Shown here in pieces: positions 24,820 to 33,727 of a DNA stretch of 64,000 nucleotides; positions within the stretch are counted from its first letter, which is position 1; each line of letters opens with the position of its first letter. Made by a program: the position numbers and the translations under genes. The notes beneath the pieces were generated by a model. That model did not search any database, had not been told where the DNA came from, and saw only the letters and a program-made list of their open reading frames with translations. Origin of the DNA: Ruegeria denitrificans (GTDB lineage Bacteria > Pseudomonadota > Alphaproteobacteria > Rhodobacterales > Rhodobacteraceae); assembly GCF_001458295.1 (NCBI RefSeq), contig NZ_CYUD01000001.1, positions 248,001 through 312,000 of the forward strand, given 5' to 3'.

Positions 24820-25698
24820 ATGGACATAGAGTTTGCACGAGCATTTGTCGCGATTGTCGAAACCGGCAGTTTCCGTAAGGCCGCGGCAAGACTGAACCTG
24901 GAAGAAGCGACGGTGCGCGATCAAATCGCAGCTATGGAACGTCTGCTGGGCAAGCAGATTTTCAAGGAAAACGGATCTGCGCCAAACCTCACGTCAGCTG
25001 GTCGGCATTTCCTGCCGCATGCTAGGGCGTTGATACGCACCTGGACAAAGGCAAAACTGGAAGTTGCGTTACCAGAAGACATCGAAGTTGCGCTGGAGAT
25101 TGGAACGACCTCCTATCTGTGGGAGCATCTGCTCTTGCCTTCCTTCTTCAGGATCAGAAAAGAGCTACCAAAGATTGCGATCAAGACAATCGTTGGCACT
25201 CCGGAAATGCTTGCCCAACAGTTCAAATTTGGAAGCCTGGATGCTGTCATTACGCATGATGCATCGCTCTTTGATGTTGGTGAACGTGCACATCTGTTTC
25301 GTGATGAATATGTCTTGGTGGGTCATGACAAGAAGCAGTCATCGCCAGACAATTCCTATGTGTTCCTCGACTGGGGTCCGCAGTTCAGGGCCGAGCATCT
25401 TCTGTACTTTCCACATCTTGTGACACCGAACTTGCAGTTGGATGCTAGCCCGGCCGTTGTCGATTATGTGGAGGACGTTGGAGCCAGTGGTTATTTTCCG
25501 CATCGTTTGATCTGCGAAGACCTGTCAGATTTGGAGTTCGATGTTGTCACGGACGCACCACGCATTCCCTATTCCGCCTACGCAATTTTTGATCGCGAGA
25601 TGAGCCAGAATGTGATGGCCGTTCTGAAAGCGATCCTAACCGAGACGTCCAACCCTGCAGTGACAGCAATCCAACGCAAGATGACACTCGTTCATTAG
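24820..25698 (+). CDS. LysR-type transcriptional regulator, second intact copy
   Basis: This 292-residue protein is paralogous to the LysR gene at 22937. The N terminus MDIEFARAFVAIVETGSF and the block DWGPQFRAEHLLYFPHLVTP are shared. Its HTH recognition region (NLEEATVRDQIAAMERLLGK) has diverged strongly from the VTQSTVSMRIRTLEQQLG of the others, so it may read a different site. It starts directly after the cassette 2 membrane gene on the same strand, which makes it the only LysR copy transcribed with a cassette rather than against it. No ribosome binding site is obvious; GGAAGTAA just upstream may serve. Confidence 0.87.
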   Translation: MDIEFARAFVAIVETGSFRKAAARLNLEEATVRDQIAAMERLLGKQIFKENGSAPNLTSAGRHFLPHARALIRTWTKAKLEVALPEDIEVALEIGTTSYLWEHLLLPSFFRIRKELPKIAIKTIVGTPEMLAQQFKFGSLDAVITHDASLFDVGERAHLFRDEYVLVGHDKKQSSPDNSYVFLDWGPQFRAEHLLYFPHLVTPNLQLDASPAVVDYVEDVGASGYFPHRLICEDLSDLEFDVVTDAPRIPYSAYAIFDREMSQNVMAVLKAILTETSNPAVTAIQRKMTLVH

Positions 25699-25699
25699 G

Positions 25700-25919
25700 G
25701 TGCTGACGATGGTCAGCCACTGTTCTGGCACAAGCCATCGTCAAAGAGGGCATGAACCCCATGGGTATCAAACGCGGGATCGACAAGGTCGTCGCGGCTG
25801 TTGTGACCGAAGTGAAATCGATGTCTCCCCCGTTGGTGACACAACCGGGATCGCAAAAATCGGCACAATCTCTGCCAATGGTGAGGCTGCAATTGGTCGG
25901 CAGATTGCTGATGCGATGT
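25700..25919 (+). pseudogene. groEL fragment
   Basis: The stretch encodes pieces of GroEL in two frames: [12 protein letters not shown], then [18 protein letters not shown] and TEVKSMSPP. After a one-base shift near 25830 it continues [17 protein letters not shown] and IGRQIADAM. This corresponds to the segment of the intact GroEL here from about residue 85 to 170, with a deletion of about 7 codons after KEG. The wording differs clearly from the resident gene at 30022 ([16 protein letters not shown] against [16 protein letters not shown]), so it is the relic of another groEL. It ends abruptly against the LysR remnant at about 25919. Confidence 0.85.
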
Positions 25920-26112
25920 GGAAATGCCGACCTGCAGGTGTGAGTGTCGCGCCGGATTTTCCGCGCTCGAACACAAGCTGACCAAGTTACTGCTCAAGCG
26001 TTCGAATACGCATGTTTACCGTGGACTGGGTGACGTGCACCTTGTTCGCAGCGTCGAGAAAAGTACCCGTTTCAACAATGGCCAGGAATGTCTGGGCAAG
26101 TTCAATGTCCAT
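25918..26112 (-). pseudogene. LysR-type regulator remnant (cassette 3)
   Basis: From the ATG at 26112 the minus strand encodes about 64 codons of a LysR HTH, MDIELAQTFLAIVETGTF then VHVTQSTVNMRIRTLEQ. An in-frame TAA follows, after which the same frame continues [19 protein letters not shown]. Homology ends at RHFH, where the groEL fragment begins on the other strand. It is closer to the intact cassette 2 regulator than the cassette 1 remnant is, so its decay looks more recent. It occupies the divergent position to the EF-hand gene at 26379. Confidence 0.87.
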
Positions 26113-26117
26113 GGATC

Positions 26118-26165
26118 ACCTATTTAAGTATCCGATATTATCCGCGAGAAAAATTCGTTATTCAA
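26118..26165. promoter_or_regulatory. Putative LysR operator, cassette 3
   Basis: ACCTATTT is followed by CGAT-ATT-ATCC (26133-26143; one arm mismatch) and then AAATTCGTTATTCAA, which matches cassette 2 almost base for base. A CATATT hexamer at 26182-26187 stands at the same distance from the TATTCA box as in cassette 1. Confidence 0.6.
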
Positions 26166-26378
26166 CACGATTGGTACGTGCCATATTCACCATGTAGCGC
26201 GAAAGTGTCCCCACCAGGTCGGAACGCATTTCAACCGTGCTCATATTGTAATTGAGGTCCCGATCTGCGGAGCCGTTGCAATCTGGGTGCCAGAGAAGCC
26301 CAACCGACGCCCACGCGCTACACCAACCCCAAACTGGGCGCGCCATGAAAGGTAGCCCATATTCTCATGGAGAAAAAA

Positions 26379-26627
26379 ATGAGTCGAGTTTCTATTGTGG
26401 CTCTGCTCTCTTCAGTGTTTGCCCTTCCGGCATTCGCAATGCCTGCCGATCTTGATATGGACGGTGATGGTCTGGCGTCGCTGGCTGAACTTCAGACGAA
26501 GTATCCTGAAGCTTCGAAAGATTTGTTCACTGAGATTGATGAGGATGCCGATGGCTTCATCAACGACGACGAATTCGTTGCTGCTGTCGATGCTGAGCTT
26601 CTTCCTGGTACCACGAGCGATCAGTAG
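26379..26627 (+). CDS. Secreted 82-residue EF-hand protein (cassette 3)
   Basis: This is the third paralogue. The signal peptide ends PAFA before Met21, and the N terminus MSRVSI is shared with cassette 1. The loops are DMDGDGLASLAE (26-37) and DEDADGFINDDE (54-65), with calcium ligands intact. GGAG at 26369-26372 points to the ATG at 26379; an in-frame ATG at 26367 is four codons upstream. The membrane gene starts 18 bases after the stop. The leader between operator and start is about 210 bases and holds no gene. Confidence 0.87.
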   Translation: MSRVSIVALLSSVFALPAFAMPADLDMDGDGLASLAELQTKYPEASKDLFTEIDEDADGFINDDEFVAAVDAELLPGTTSDQ

Positions 26628-26645
26628 GCAAAGGTCGTTACGGTC

Positions 26646-27011
26646 ATGAGAAAGCCAATCCCACCCCGCAAATGGCTGCTTGCAGCGATGGGTATCTGGT
26701 TGGTTCTTTCCCCATTTCTCCTGTTTCGTGAGGAAACTCTGTTGCAGGGTATGGCTGAATCTGAAGCTCTCGTCTTCATGGCCGCTGGCTTTGGTGCCTT
26801 GGTCATGGCTGGCGCTGGCGACCGGAGCCACCTTCTCGCACGGGTGGCTCCGGTATCGGCACTTGGGGCTTCTCTGATTGCTGCACCTGCGACTCTGAGC
26901 TTTACCGGCCACATTGTGGCAACGGCAAATGCATGGCTATCGGGATCGGCGCTGATCGCGCTCGCTGTTTGGGAGGTAAAGGCGAGTCGCAGATTGCGTG
27001 CAATCTCGTAG
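26646..27011 (+). CDS. SPW-like small membrane protein (cassette 3, intact)
   Basis: This 121-residue protein has four predicted membrane segments in two similar halves. The first half opens with GIWLVLSPFLLF and the second has APATLSFTGHIVATANAW, which fits the two-repeat plan of SPW-family proteins. It is the best guide to the ancestral form of its paralogues at 21625 and 24368. The N terminus is basic (MRKPIPPRK), placing it in the cytoplasm. It is co-directional with the EF-hand gene, 18 bases apart, and a perfect terminator follows 5 bases past the stop. The function of the family is unknown. Confidence 0.75.
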   Translation: MRKPIPPRKWLLAAMGIWLVLSPFLLFREETLLQGMAESEALVFMAAGFGALVMAGAGDRSHLLARVAPVSALGASLIAAPATLSFTGHIVATANAWLSGSALIALAVWEVKASRRLRAIS

Positions 27012-27016
27012 ACTGG

Positions 27017-27045
27017 CGCGGGGCGGTTATCCGCCCCGCGTTTTT
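27017..27045 (+). terminator. Intrinsic terminator of cassette 3
   Basis: CGCGGGGCGG and CCGCCCCGCG form a perfect 10-bp stem around TTAT, followed by five T. It closes the EF-hand/membrane-protein unit. Confidence 0.9.
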
Positions 27046-27228
27046 AATCAATTCGACACGACCTCCTAAATTATCTCGACTTCTTCGAACATCAGATCGC
27101 CTTCAAGCTGTCTGGCAATCACGTCAGCCCGCATTCCAACATCCGCGCTGGTCGTTGCCGCGATGTGAAACAGCGCGTCGCCCTCATGTACGACACCGTC
27201 AGCAAGACCCTTTACCCAAGAGACGAAG

Positions 27229-28593
27229 ATGAGCGGCACAGACACCATTCCTGGAGATATTGAAGCGCAACTGCAGCAAGTTTTGTCAGACGGCGATGGG
27301 GTAGCGCTTGCGAACCTGCTTGATCCGCTGCCCCTGAGTGACGCGCTGCGCGAATTGCTCAATCTGCCGGTGGAACTGCGGAGCGCCGCCCTGTCATTGT
27401 TGCCACCGGAACTCGCCGCCGAACTCGTTGAAGAAGCTCCGAACGCGCTGGCGGTCGATCTGGTCGAAAGCATGGTGACGGAGCAGGCTGCCGAGGTCAT
27501 CGAGGAACTGGATTCGGATGTACAGGCCGATGTCATCGGTGAGCTTGAAGACGCGGACGCCGAGGCGATCCTCGCGCGCATGGACCCGGAGGACGCTGCG
27601 GATGTGCGGCGGCTGGTCGAGTATGACGACGACGTAGCTGGCGGTCTCATGGTCGCTGAAGCCTTCACCTTTTTCGAAACCGACACGGTGGGAAAAGTGC
27701 TCAGGCGGTTTGCCGATGAGGAATTCGATCTCGAACGCTACCGGGGCCTGCACCCTTATGTTCTGGATGCAAATGATGCGCCGATCGGTGTGGTCTCGCT
27801 GCGCGGACTGCTGTCCACCCGTCGTAGCGCCCGGCTCACCGACATTATGGTGCCGCCAATCACCGTCCCGGCGTCTCTGCCGCTTGAGGAGCTGGAGGAT
27901 CTTTTTGATGAGCATCCGTTCTTGGGGCTGCCCGTTGTCGAGGCTGATGGCCACCTGGTGGGTGTCATCTCCCGCTCGGCGGTCGATGAGGCCCTGCGGG
28001 AACGCGCGGAGTCGACCAGCCTGAAACGTCAGGGTGTTTTTGGCGATGAGCTGCGGTCGATGCCCCTGCCGCTTCGGGCACGAAGGCGTCTTCAATGGCT
28101 TTCGGCCAACATCGTTCTGAACGTGATCGCCGCCAGTGTGATCGCTGCCTATGAAGAAACGCTTGCTGCCGTGATCGCGCTTGCCGTATTTCTGCCGATG
28201 GTGTCGGACATGAGTGGCTGCTCGGGCAATCAAGCCGTTGCCGTCAGCATGCGCGAGCTTTCTCTTGGCCTCGTGCGGCCCATCGACGCCATGCGGGTCT
28301 GGATAAGGGAGGTGTCGGTCGGCGTGATCAACGGGTTCGTTCTGGGTCTTCTGATCGGCGTCGTGGCATGGCTCTGGAAAGGCAACCCGTTTCTGGGACT
28401 GGTCATCGGCGGCGCGCTGGGTCTCAACACCATCATAGCTGTGTCGATCGGGGGTGTCCTGCCATTGGCTCTGAAGCGGATCGGTCAGGACCCGGCGGTC
28501 GCCAGCGGTCCCTTGCTAACGACCATCACGGATATGGCGGGATTTTTCCTCGTCCTGAGTCTCGCAACCGCGATGATGCCGCTCTTGGTTTGA
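27229..28593 (+). CDS. mgtE: Magnesium transporter MgtE
   Basis: This 454-residue protein has the full MgtE plan. An acidic N domain of helical repeats covers about 1-130, with EELDSDVQADVIGELEDADAEAIL. A CBS pair covers about 135-260 (LHPYVLDANDAPIGVVSLRG and HPFLGLPVVEADGHLVGVIS). Five membrane helices follow to the end, with the pore-lining GCSGNQAVAVSMRELSLG. It forms a dimeric Mg2+ channel gated by cytoplasmic Mg2+ through the N and CBS domains. It lies 184 bases after the cassette 3 terminator and is probably independent of the cassettes. No Mg2+ riboswitch was recognised upstream. Confidence 0.93.
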   Translation: MSGTDTIPGDIEAQLQQVLSDGDGVALANLLDPLPLSDALRELLNLPVELRSAALSLLPPELAAELVEEAPNALAVDLVESMVTEQAAEVIEELDSDVQADVIGELEDADAEAILARMDPEDAADVRRLVEYDDDVAGGLMVAEAFTFFETDTVGKVLRRFADEEFDLERYRGLHPYVLDANDAPIGVVSLRGLLSTRRSARLTDIMVPPITVPASLPLEELEDLFDEHPFLGLPVVEADGHLVGVISRSAVDEALRERAESTSLKRQGVFGDELRSMPLPLRARRRLQWLSANIVLNVIAASVIAAYEETLAAVIALAVFLPMVSDMSGCSGNQAVAVSMRELSLGLVRPIDAMRVWIREVSVGVINGFVLGLLIGVVAWLWKGNPFLGLVIGGALGLNTIIAVSIGGVLPLALKRIGQDPAVASGPLLTTITDMAGFFLVLSLATAMMPLLV

Positions 28594-28810
28594 ATGCGAC
28601 GTGACACTTTAGTCAGACGTGTATTCACCATTCTGAAATCCAGGATGGCTGGCGGTTGAACGGGCACACAGCTTTGGAGCCGCTACGCCCCAAAAACTAT
28701 CTGTCCAAAAATAAAAAATACGTCGCTTTTGAACGCTTTGGTCGAAAACAGCGCAGCGACACATGCGCGTTGTCGCAATATCCACCTACAGTCTGGAAAT
28801 GGTGTTCAGA

Positions 28811-29362
28811 ATGATGAAAGTACATTCGATTCCCGGCGCTTTCACGGCGCGGGAATGCGAGCAAATTGTTGCCTCATCAAAGCGGGTCCCTGCAAATGAT
28901 GCCTTGCTGGTCGGCCAGAACAGAGATCACAACTTGCGCAAGTGCGATGTGACTTGGCTGGACGACGTCACCGGCACCGGGTGGGTCATGGCACGTCTTA
29001 TAAGTCTGGTGCGCCGCTCCAACACTGATAGGTTTGACTTTGATCTGCGGGAATTCTCCGAGAGCCCACAGGTTGCGCTCTATAAGGCCTCAGATGGTGG
29101 CCATTTCGCCTGGCACTCCGATGTCGGAGATGGCCATACCGCTCGAAAACGGAAACTGACGCTGGTTGTTCAGCTCAGCAAGCCGGGAATGTATGACGGG
29201 GGCGACCTTGAGATTATGCCTGATGCCTACGCAGTAACCGCCAGTCGGTATCAGGGAAGCGCGACCGTCTTTCCCAGCTTCTTGTTACATCAGGTGACGC
29301 CGGTTGAGCAGGGTGAGCGATACTCTCTTACAGTATGGGCGCATGGCCCGGCCTTCCGTTGA
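28811..29362 (+). CDS. 2OG-Fe(II) oxygenase, PKHD/prolyl hydroxylase-like
   Basis: This 183-residue protein has the double-stranded beta-helix iron motif: FAWHSDVGDG (first His and Asp), LLHQVTPV (second His) and GERYSLTVWAHGP, whose Arg would bind 2-oxoglutarate. It resembles PiuC-type and prolyl 4-hydroxylase alpha-like oxygenases; the substrate is unknown. The frame is open from an ATG at 28763 without a ribosome binding site. GGAAATGG at 28795-28802 suits the paired ATGs at 28811 and 28814, and family proteins begin near MKVHSIPGAF. It is a single gene between mgtE and groES. Confidence 0.8.
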   Translation: MMKVHSIPGAFTARECEQIVASSKRVPANDALLVGQNRDHNLRKCDVTWLDDVTGTGWVMARLISLVRRSNTDRFDFDLREFSESPQVALYKASDGGHFAWHSDVGDGHTARKRKLTLVVQLSKPGMYDGGDLEIMPDAYAVTASRYQGSATVFPSFLLHQVTPVEQGERYSLTVWAHGPAFR

Positions 29363-29563
29363 GCAATACATAAAGCGGGCTTTTTTCTACTCTTTACTTG
29401 CGTACCAAGTGGCGCTCATTGAACCTATCCCGCCCAGTGGTCGGACAATGACGTCGCCTCGGCCGGGGCGCTTCCTCGTCAATGTTCAAACCTCCTTCAA
29501 GCTATTAAATACAAACGATTCTATCCGATCTTTGCGAAGCCAAAAAAATATTCAATCATGTCT

Positions 29564-29590
29564 CTTGAAACTATGCTTTCACATCCCAAA
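29564..29590 (+). promoter_or_regulatory. Possible sigma-32-type promoter of groESL
   Basis: CTTGAAA at 29564-29570 matches the heat-shock -35 box, and CATCCCAAA lies at 29582-29590 as a weak -10. The spacing is near that of alphaproteobacterial RpoH promoters. It lies just upstream of the CIRCE-like repeat. Confidence 0.4.
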
Positions 29591-29599
29591 ATCTCGTCT

Positions 29600-29628
29600 G
29601 TTGGCACTCTTCAGCCGAAGGTGCCAAC
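29600..29628 (+). promoter_or_regulatory. CIRCE-like inverted repeat before groES
   Basis: GTTGGCAC and GTGCCAAC are perfect 8-bp arms. Aligned to the CIRCE consensus (TTAGCACTC, 9 bases, GAGTGCTAA), the left half matches 8 of 9 and the right half 6 of 9. It ends 31 bases before groES and is a plausible HrcA operator. Confidence 0.7.
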
Positions 29629-29659
29629 TTGTTGAATCGCCAATTGAGGAGCATTCAGA

Positions 29660-29971
29660 ATGGCATTCAAACCTCTACATGACCGTGTGCTGGTCCGTCG
29701 CGTTGAAAGCGAAGACAAAACCGCAGGCGGCCTGATCATTCCCGACAGCGCAAAAGAAAAGCCCAGCGAAGGCGAAGTTGTTGCAACCGGCGAAGGCGCG
29801 CGCAAGGACAGTGGCGAACTGATTGCGCTGTCAGTCAAGGAAGGTGACCGTATCCTGTTCGGCAAATGGTCCGGCACCGAAGTGAACATTAACGGTGAAG
29901 AACTGCTGATCATGAAAGAAAGCGACATCATGGGGATCATCGAGGATTCTGCTGTGGCGGAAGCCGCCTGA
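29660..29971 (+). CDS. groES: Co-chaperonin GroES
   Basis: This 103-residue protein is the 10-kDa chaperonin cap. It starts with the conserved [20 protein letters not shown]. The mobile-loop region [20 protein letters not shown] contacts GroEL, and [14 protein letters not shown] is the roof-side core. GAGGAGC precedes the ATG. groEL follows 50 bases downstream in the usual bicistron, controlled by the CIRCE-like repeat and a possible heat-shock promoter. Confidence 0.97.
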   Translation: MAFKPLHDRVLVRRVESEDKTAGGLIIPDSAKEKPSEGEVVATGEGARKDSGELIALSVKEGDRILFGKWSGTEVNINGEELLIMKESDIMGIIEDSAVAEAA

Positions 29972-30009
29972 CCCTACGGATCATCTGGATACAACAAAGA
30001 TTTATCTAA

Positions 30010-31665
<1,656 letters not shown>

Positions 31666-31677
31666 GCTAAGTCACAA

Positions 31678-31706
31678 GAAGGGGGCCCCGGCCCCCTTCG
31701 TTTTTT
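31678..31706 (+). terminator. Intrinsic terminator of groESL
   Basis: GAAGGGGG pairs with CCCCCTTC around CCCCGG, followed by G and six T. It begins 13 bases past the groEL stop. The 263 bases beyond it, up to 31969, hold no gene I can support. Confidence 0.88.
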
Positions 31707-31969
31707 GCGAGCAACGGGCTTCATCGACCGAAATAGGCTGTCCTCACCCGCAGCGAAATTTGAGAAAGCCCGCGACCAGTAAACTCCCCATACCTAGTTC
31801 GGGGCACCTGAACGAATGGCCGGTTATCGTACGCATTGCCCTACAAAAAACCATGCTGGTGCAGCATTTTGAGCGACGTTTGCATTTGCAGCACGAAAAT
31901 GAAATGACCGACATGGGCTCGAAGCGGACAGACTAACTCTTTTTTTACGTGACTTCTGGATACAGGCCT

Positions 31970-33094
31970 TTACCCGCACCGCTTCACAATCACCGACCCC
32001 ACCGAATACCCCGCGCCGAACGAGCAGATCAGCCCCACGTCTCCGGCGGTCAGGTCATCCGAATATTTGGAAAACGCGATGATCGACCCGGCCGAGGAAG
32101 TGTTGGCATAGTCCTGCAGGATATTGGGCTGTTCACCCGCTTCGGGCTCGCGGCCCAATACCTTCTTACCGATGAAGTCATTCATCGTTTTGTTGGCCTG
32201 ATGCAGCCACAGACGTTTCAGGTCACCGCTGCCAAACCCTTCGGATTCCATGTGATCCGAGATGTGCTTGCTGACCATCGGTAGTACTTCTTTGAATACT
32301 TTCCTGCCGTTCTGCATGAATTGCATGTCTCGACGGTCGACCACACCATCGGGGCGCGAACGGCGCAGGAAGCCGTTATTGTTGCGGATGTTATTCGAGA
32401 AGGACGTGGCGCATCGGGTCGAAAGAACTTCGAAATGCGGGCCCGTCGCGTTTTCGATCCGCTCGATCAGAGTAGCCGTCGCCACATCACCAAAGATAAA
32501 GTGGCAATCCCGGTCGCGCCATTCCAGGTGCCCCGAACAGATCTCGGGGTTGACCACCAACGCGGACCGGACCGAACCCGAGCGGACCATGTCTGCCGCA
32601 GCCTGAATGCCGAACGTGGCCGAGGAACAGGCGACATTCATGTCGAAGCCAAAGCCGTCGATGCCCAAAGCCTGCTGTATCTCGATTGCAATCGCAGGGT
32701 AGGCGCGTTCATGGTTTGACGCGGCGCAGATCACCAGATCGACATCCTTGGCGTTGCGGCCTGCCTGATCCAGCGCTTTTTTGCAGGCATCCACGGCCAT
32801 CTCGGTCATGATGCCGGGTTCGTCATCGCTGCGTTGGCGCAGCAGGGGGTGCATCACGTCCGGGTCCAGTACGCCTGCTTTATCCATCACATAACGGTTT
32901 TCGATACCCGATGCCTTGAGGATGAACTCTTCGGACGAATGTTGCATCGGCTCGATCTCGCCCGCTGCAATCGCGTCGGCATTCCTGGCGTTCTGCGCGT
33001 CGGCATAGGCATTGAAGGCGGCGACAAGTTCGGCATTGGTGATAACGTTCTCGGGGGTGAAAACACCGGTGCCGGTGATTGCGGGCGTATACAT
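31970..33094 (-). CDS. Beta-ketoacyl-ACP synthase III-like enzyme
   Basis: This 374-residue thiolase-fold protein has the KAS III triad: Cys156 in NVACSSATF, His298 in LWLHQANK and Asn331 in NTSSAGS. It is longer than housekeeping FabH (about 320) because of insertions after residue 30 and in the middle. It lacks the tight FabH wording, so it may condense a special acyl substrate rather than start ordinary fatty acid synthesis. No acyl carrier or fab genes adjoin. It is divergent from the MarR-efflux operon across 165 bases, which may hint at a shared signal. Confidence 0.8.
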   Translation of the reverse strand: MYTPAITGTGVFTPENVITNAELVAAFNAYADAQNARNADAIAAGEIEPMQHSSEEFILKASGIENRYVMDKAGVLDPDVMHPLLRQRSDDEPGIMTEMAVDACKKALDQAGRNAKDVDLVICAASNHERAYPAIAIEIQQALGIDGFGFDMNVACSSATFGIQAAADMVRSGSVRSALVVNPEICSGHLEWRDRDCHFIFGDVATATLIERIENATGPHFEVLSTRCATSFSNNIRNNNGFLRRSRPDGVVDRRDMQFMQNGRKVFKEVLPMVSKHISDHMESEGFGSGDLKRLWLHQANKTMNDFIGKKVLGREPEAGEQPNILQDYANTSSAGSIIAFSKYSDDLTAGDVGLICSFGAGYSVGSVIVKRCG

Positions 33095-33259
33095 GGCGGG
33101 TCCTGAATGTTTCGAATCCGCTTAAAATGCAGTCGCTGCGGGCTTTGATCAAGATAAGGTGACCCAAGGGAATGCGGTGTAAACAGTCAAATTACTGCTT
33201 CACATCTTGAATGGTTCATAAACTGAAGTATATGACGCCACGGACACACGGAGCCCCAA

Positions 33260-33727
33260 ATGCCGGAAAACATTAGCGACAGACTTGGCCGTCTAAGCCC
33301 CGAAATCCTGTCAATCATGGGAGTGTATGCCCTGTATTGGAAACTGGAAGAGGCGTTCGATTGCATTGAAACGGAACTGAACCACCCGGAATGCCACATG
33401 TTGATCAAGCTGGATCAACCCAAGCGTATGGGCGTTCTTGCGGCAGATATGCTGAGTGTCCCTTCGACCATAACTGCCACGGCGGACGGTTTGGAAAAGG
33501 CCGGGTATCTGACCCGTGAACGTGACCCCGAAGATCGCCGTGCCTGGCTGCTGGTTCTGACCAAACAGGGCGAAGAGGCTCGGGACATGCTGGTGTCAGA
33601 AGCCGGAGACCTTTTCCACCGCGCGTCAGGGCTGGATGCAAAAGAAACTGCCGAATTTGCGCGTTTGGCGCACAAAATCCGAGACAACATCCTGAAATCA
33701 GGAATTCCCGAGGGATTGACGAAATGA
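33260..33727 (+). CDS. MarR family transcriptional regulator
   Basis: This 155-residue protein has the MarR winged helix: PKRMGVLAADMLSVPSTITATADGLEKAGYL as recognition region and RDPEDRRAWLLVLTKQGEE as the wing with the conserved DxR. MarR proteins repress neighbouring efflux or catabolic genes until a ligand binds. Its stop overlaps the next gene's start (ATGA), so it is the first gene of an operon with the efflux pump and probably represses it. Confidence 0.9.
   Translation: MPENISDRLGRLSPEILSIMGVYALYWKLEEAFDCIETELNHPECHMLIKLDQPKRMGVLAADMLSVPSTITATADGLEKAGYLTRERDPEDRRAWLLVLTKQGEEARDMLVSEAGDLFHRASGLDAKETAEFARLAHKIRDNILKSGIPEGLTK

Noticed and set aside
25700..25919. A functional second chaperonin gene
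   Set aside because: Only about 75 codons, with a deletion and a frameshift; it is a fragment.
20711..27045. An integrative element or prophage carrying the cassettes
   Set aside because: No integrase, transposase, terminal repeat or tRNA target was found at either end; local duplication explains the pattern.
27394..28233. 279-codon open frame antisense to mgtE
   Set aside because: Shadow of the mgtE coding region; no domain.
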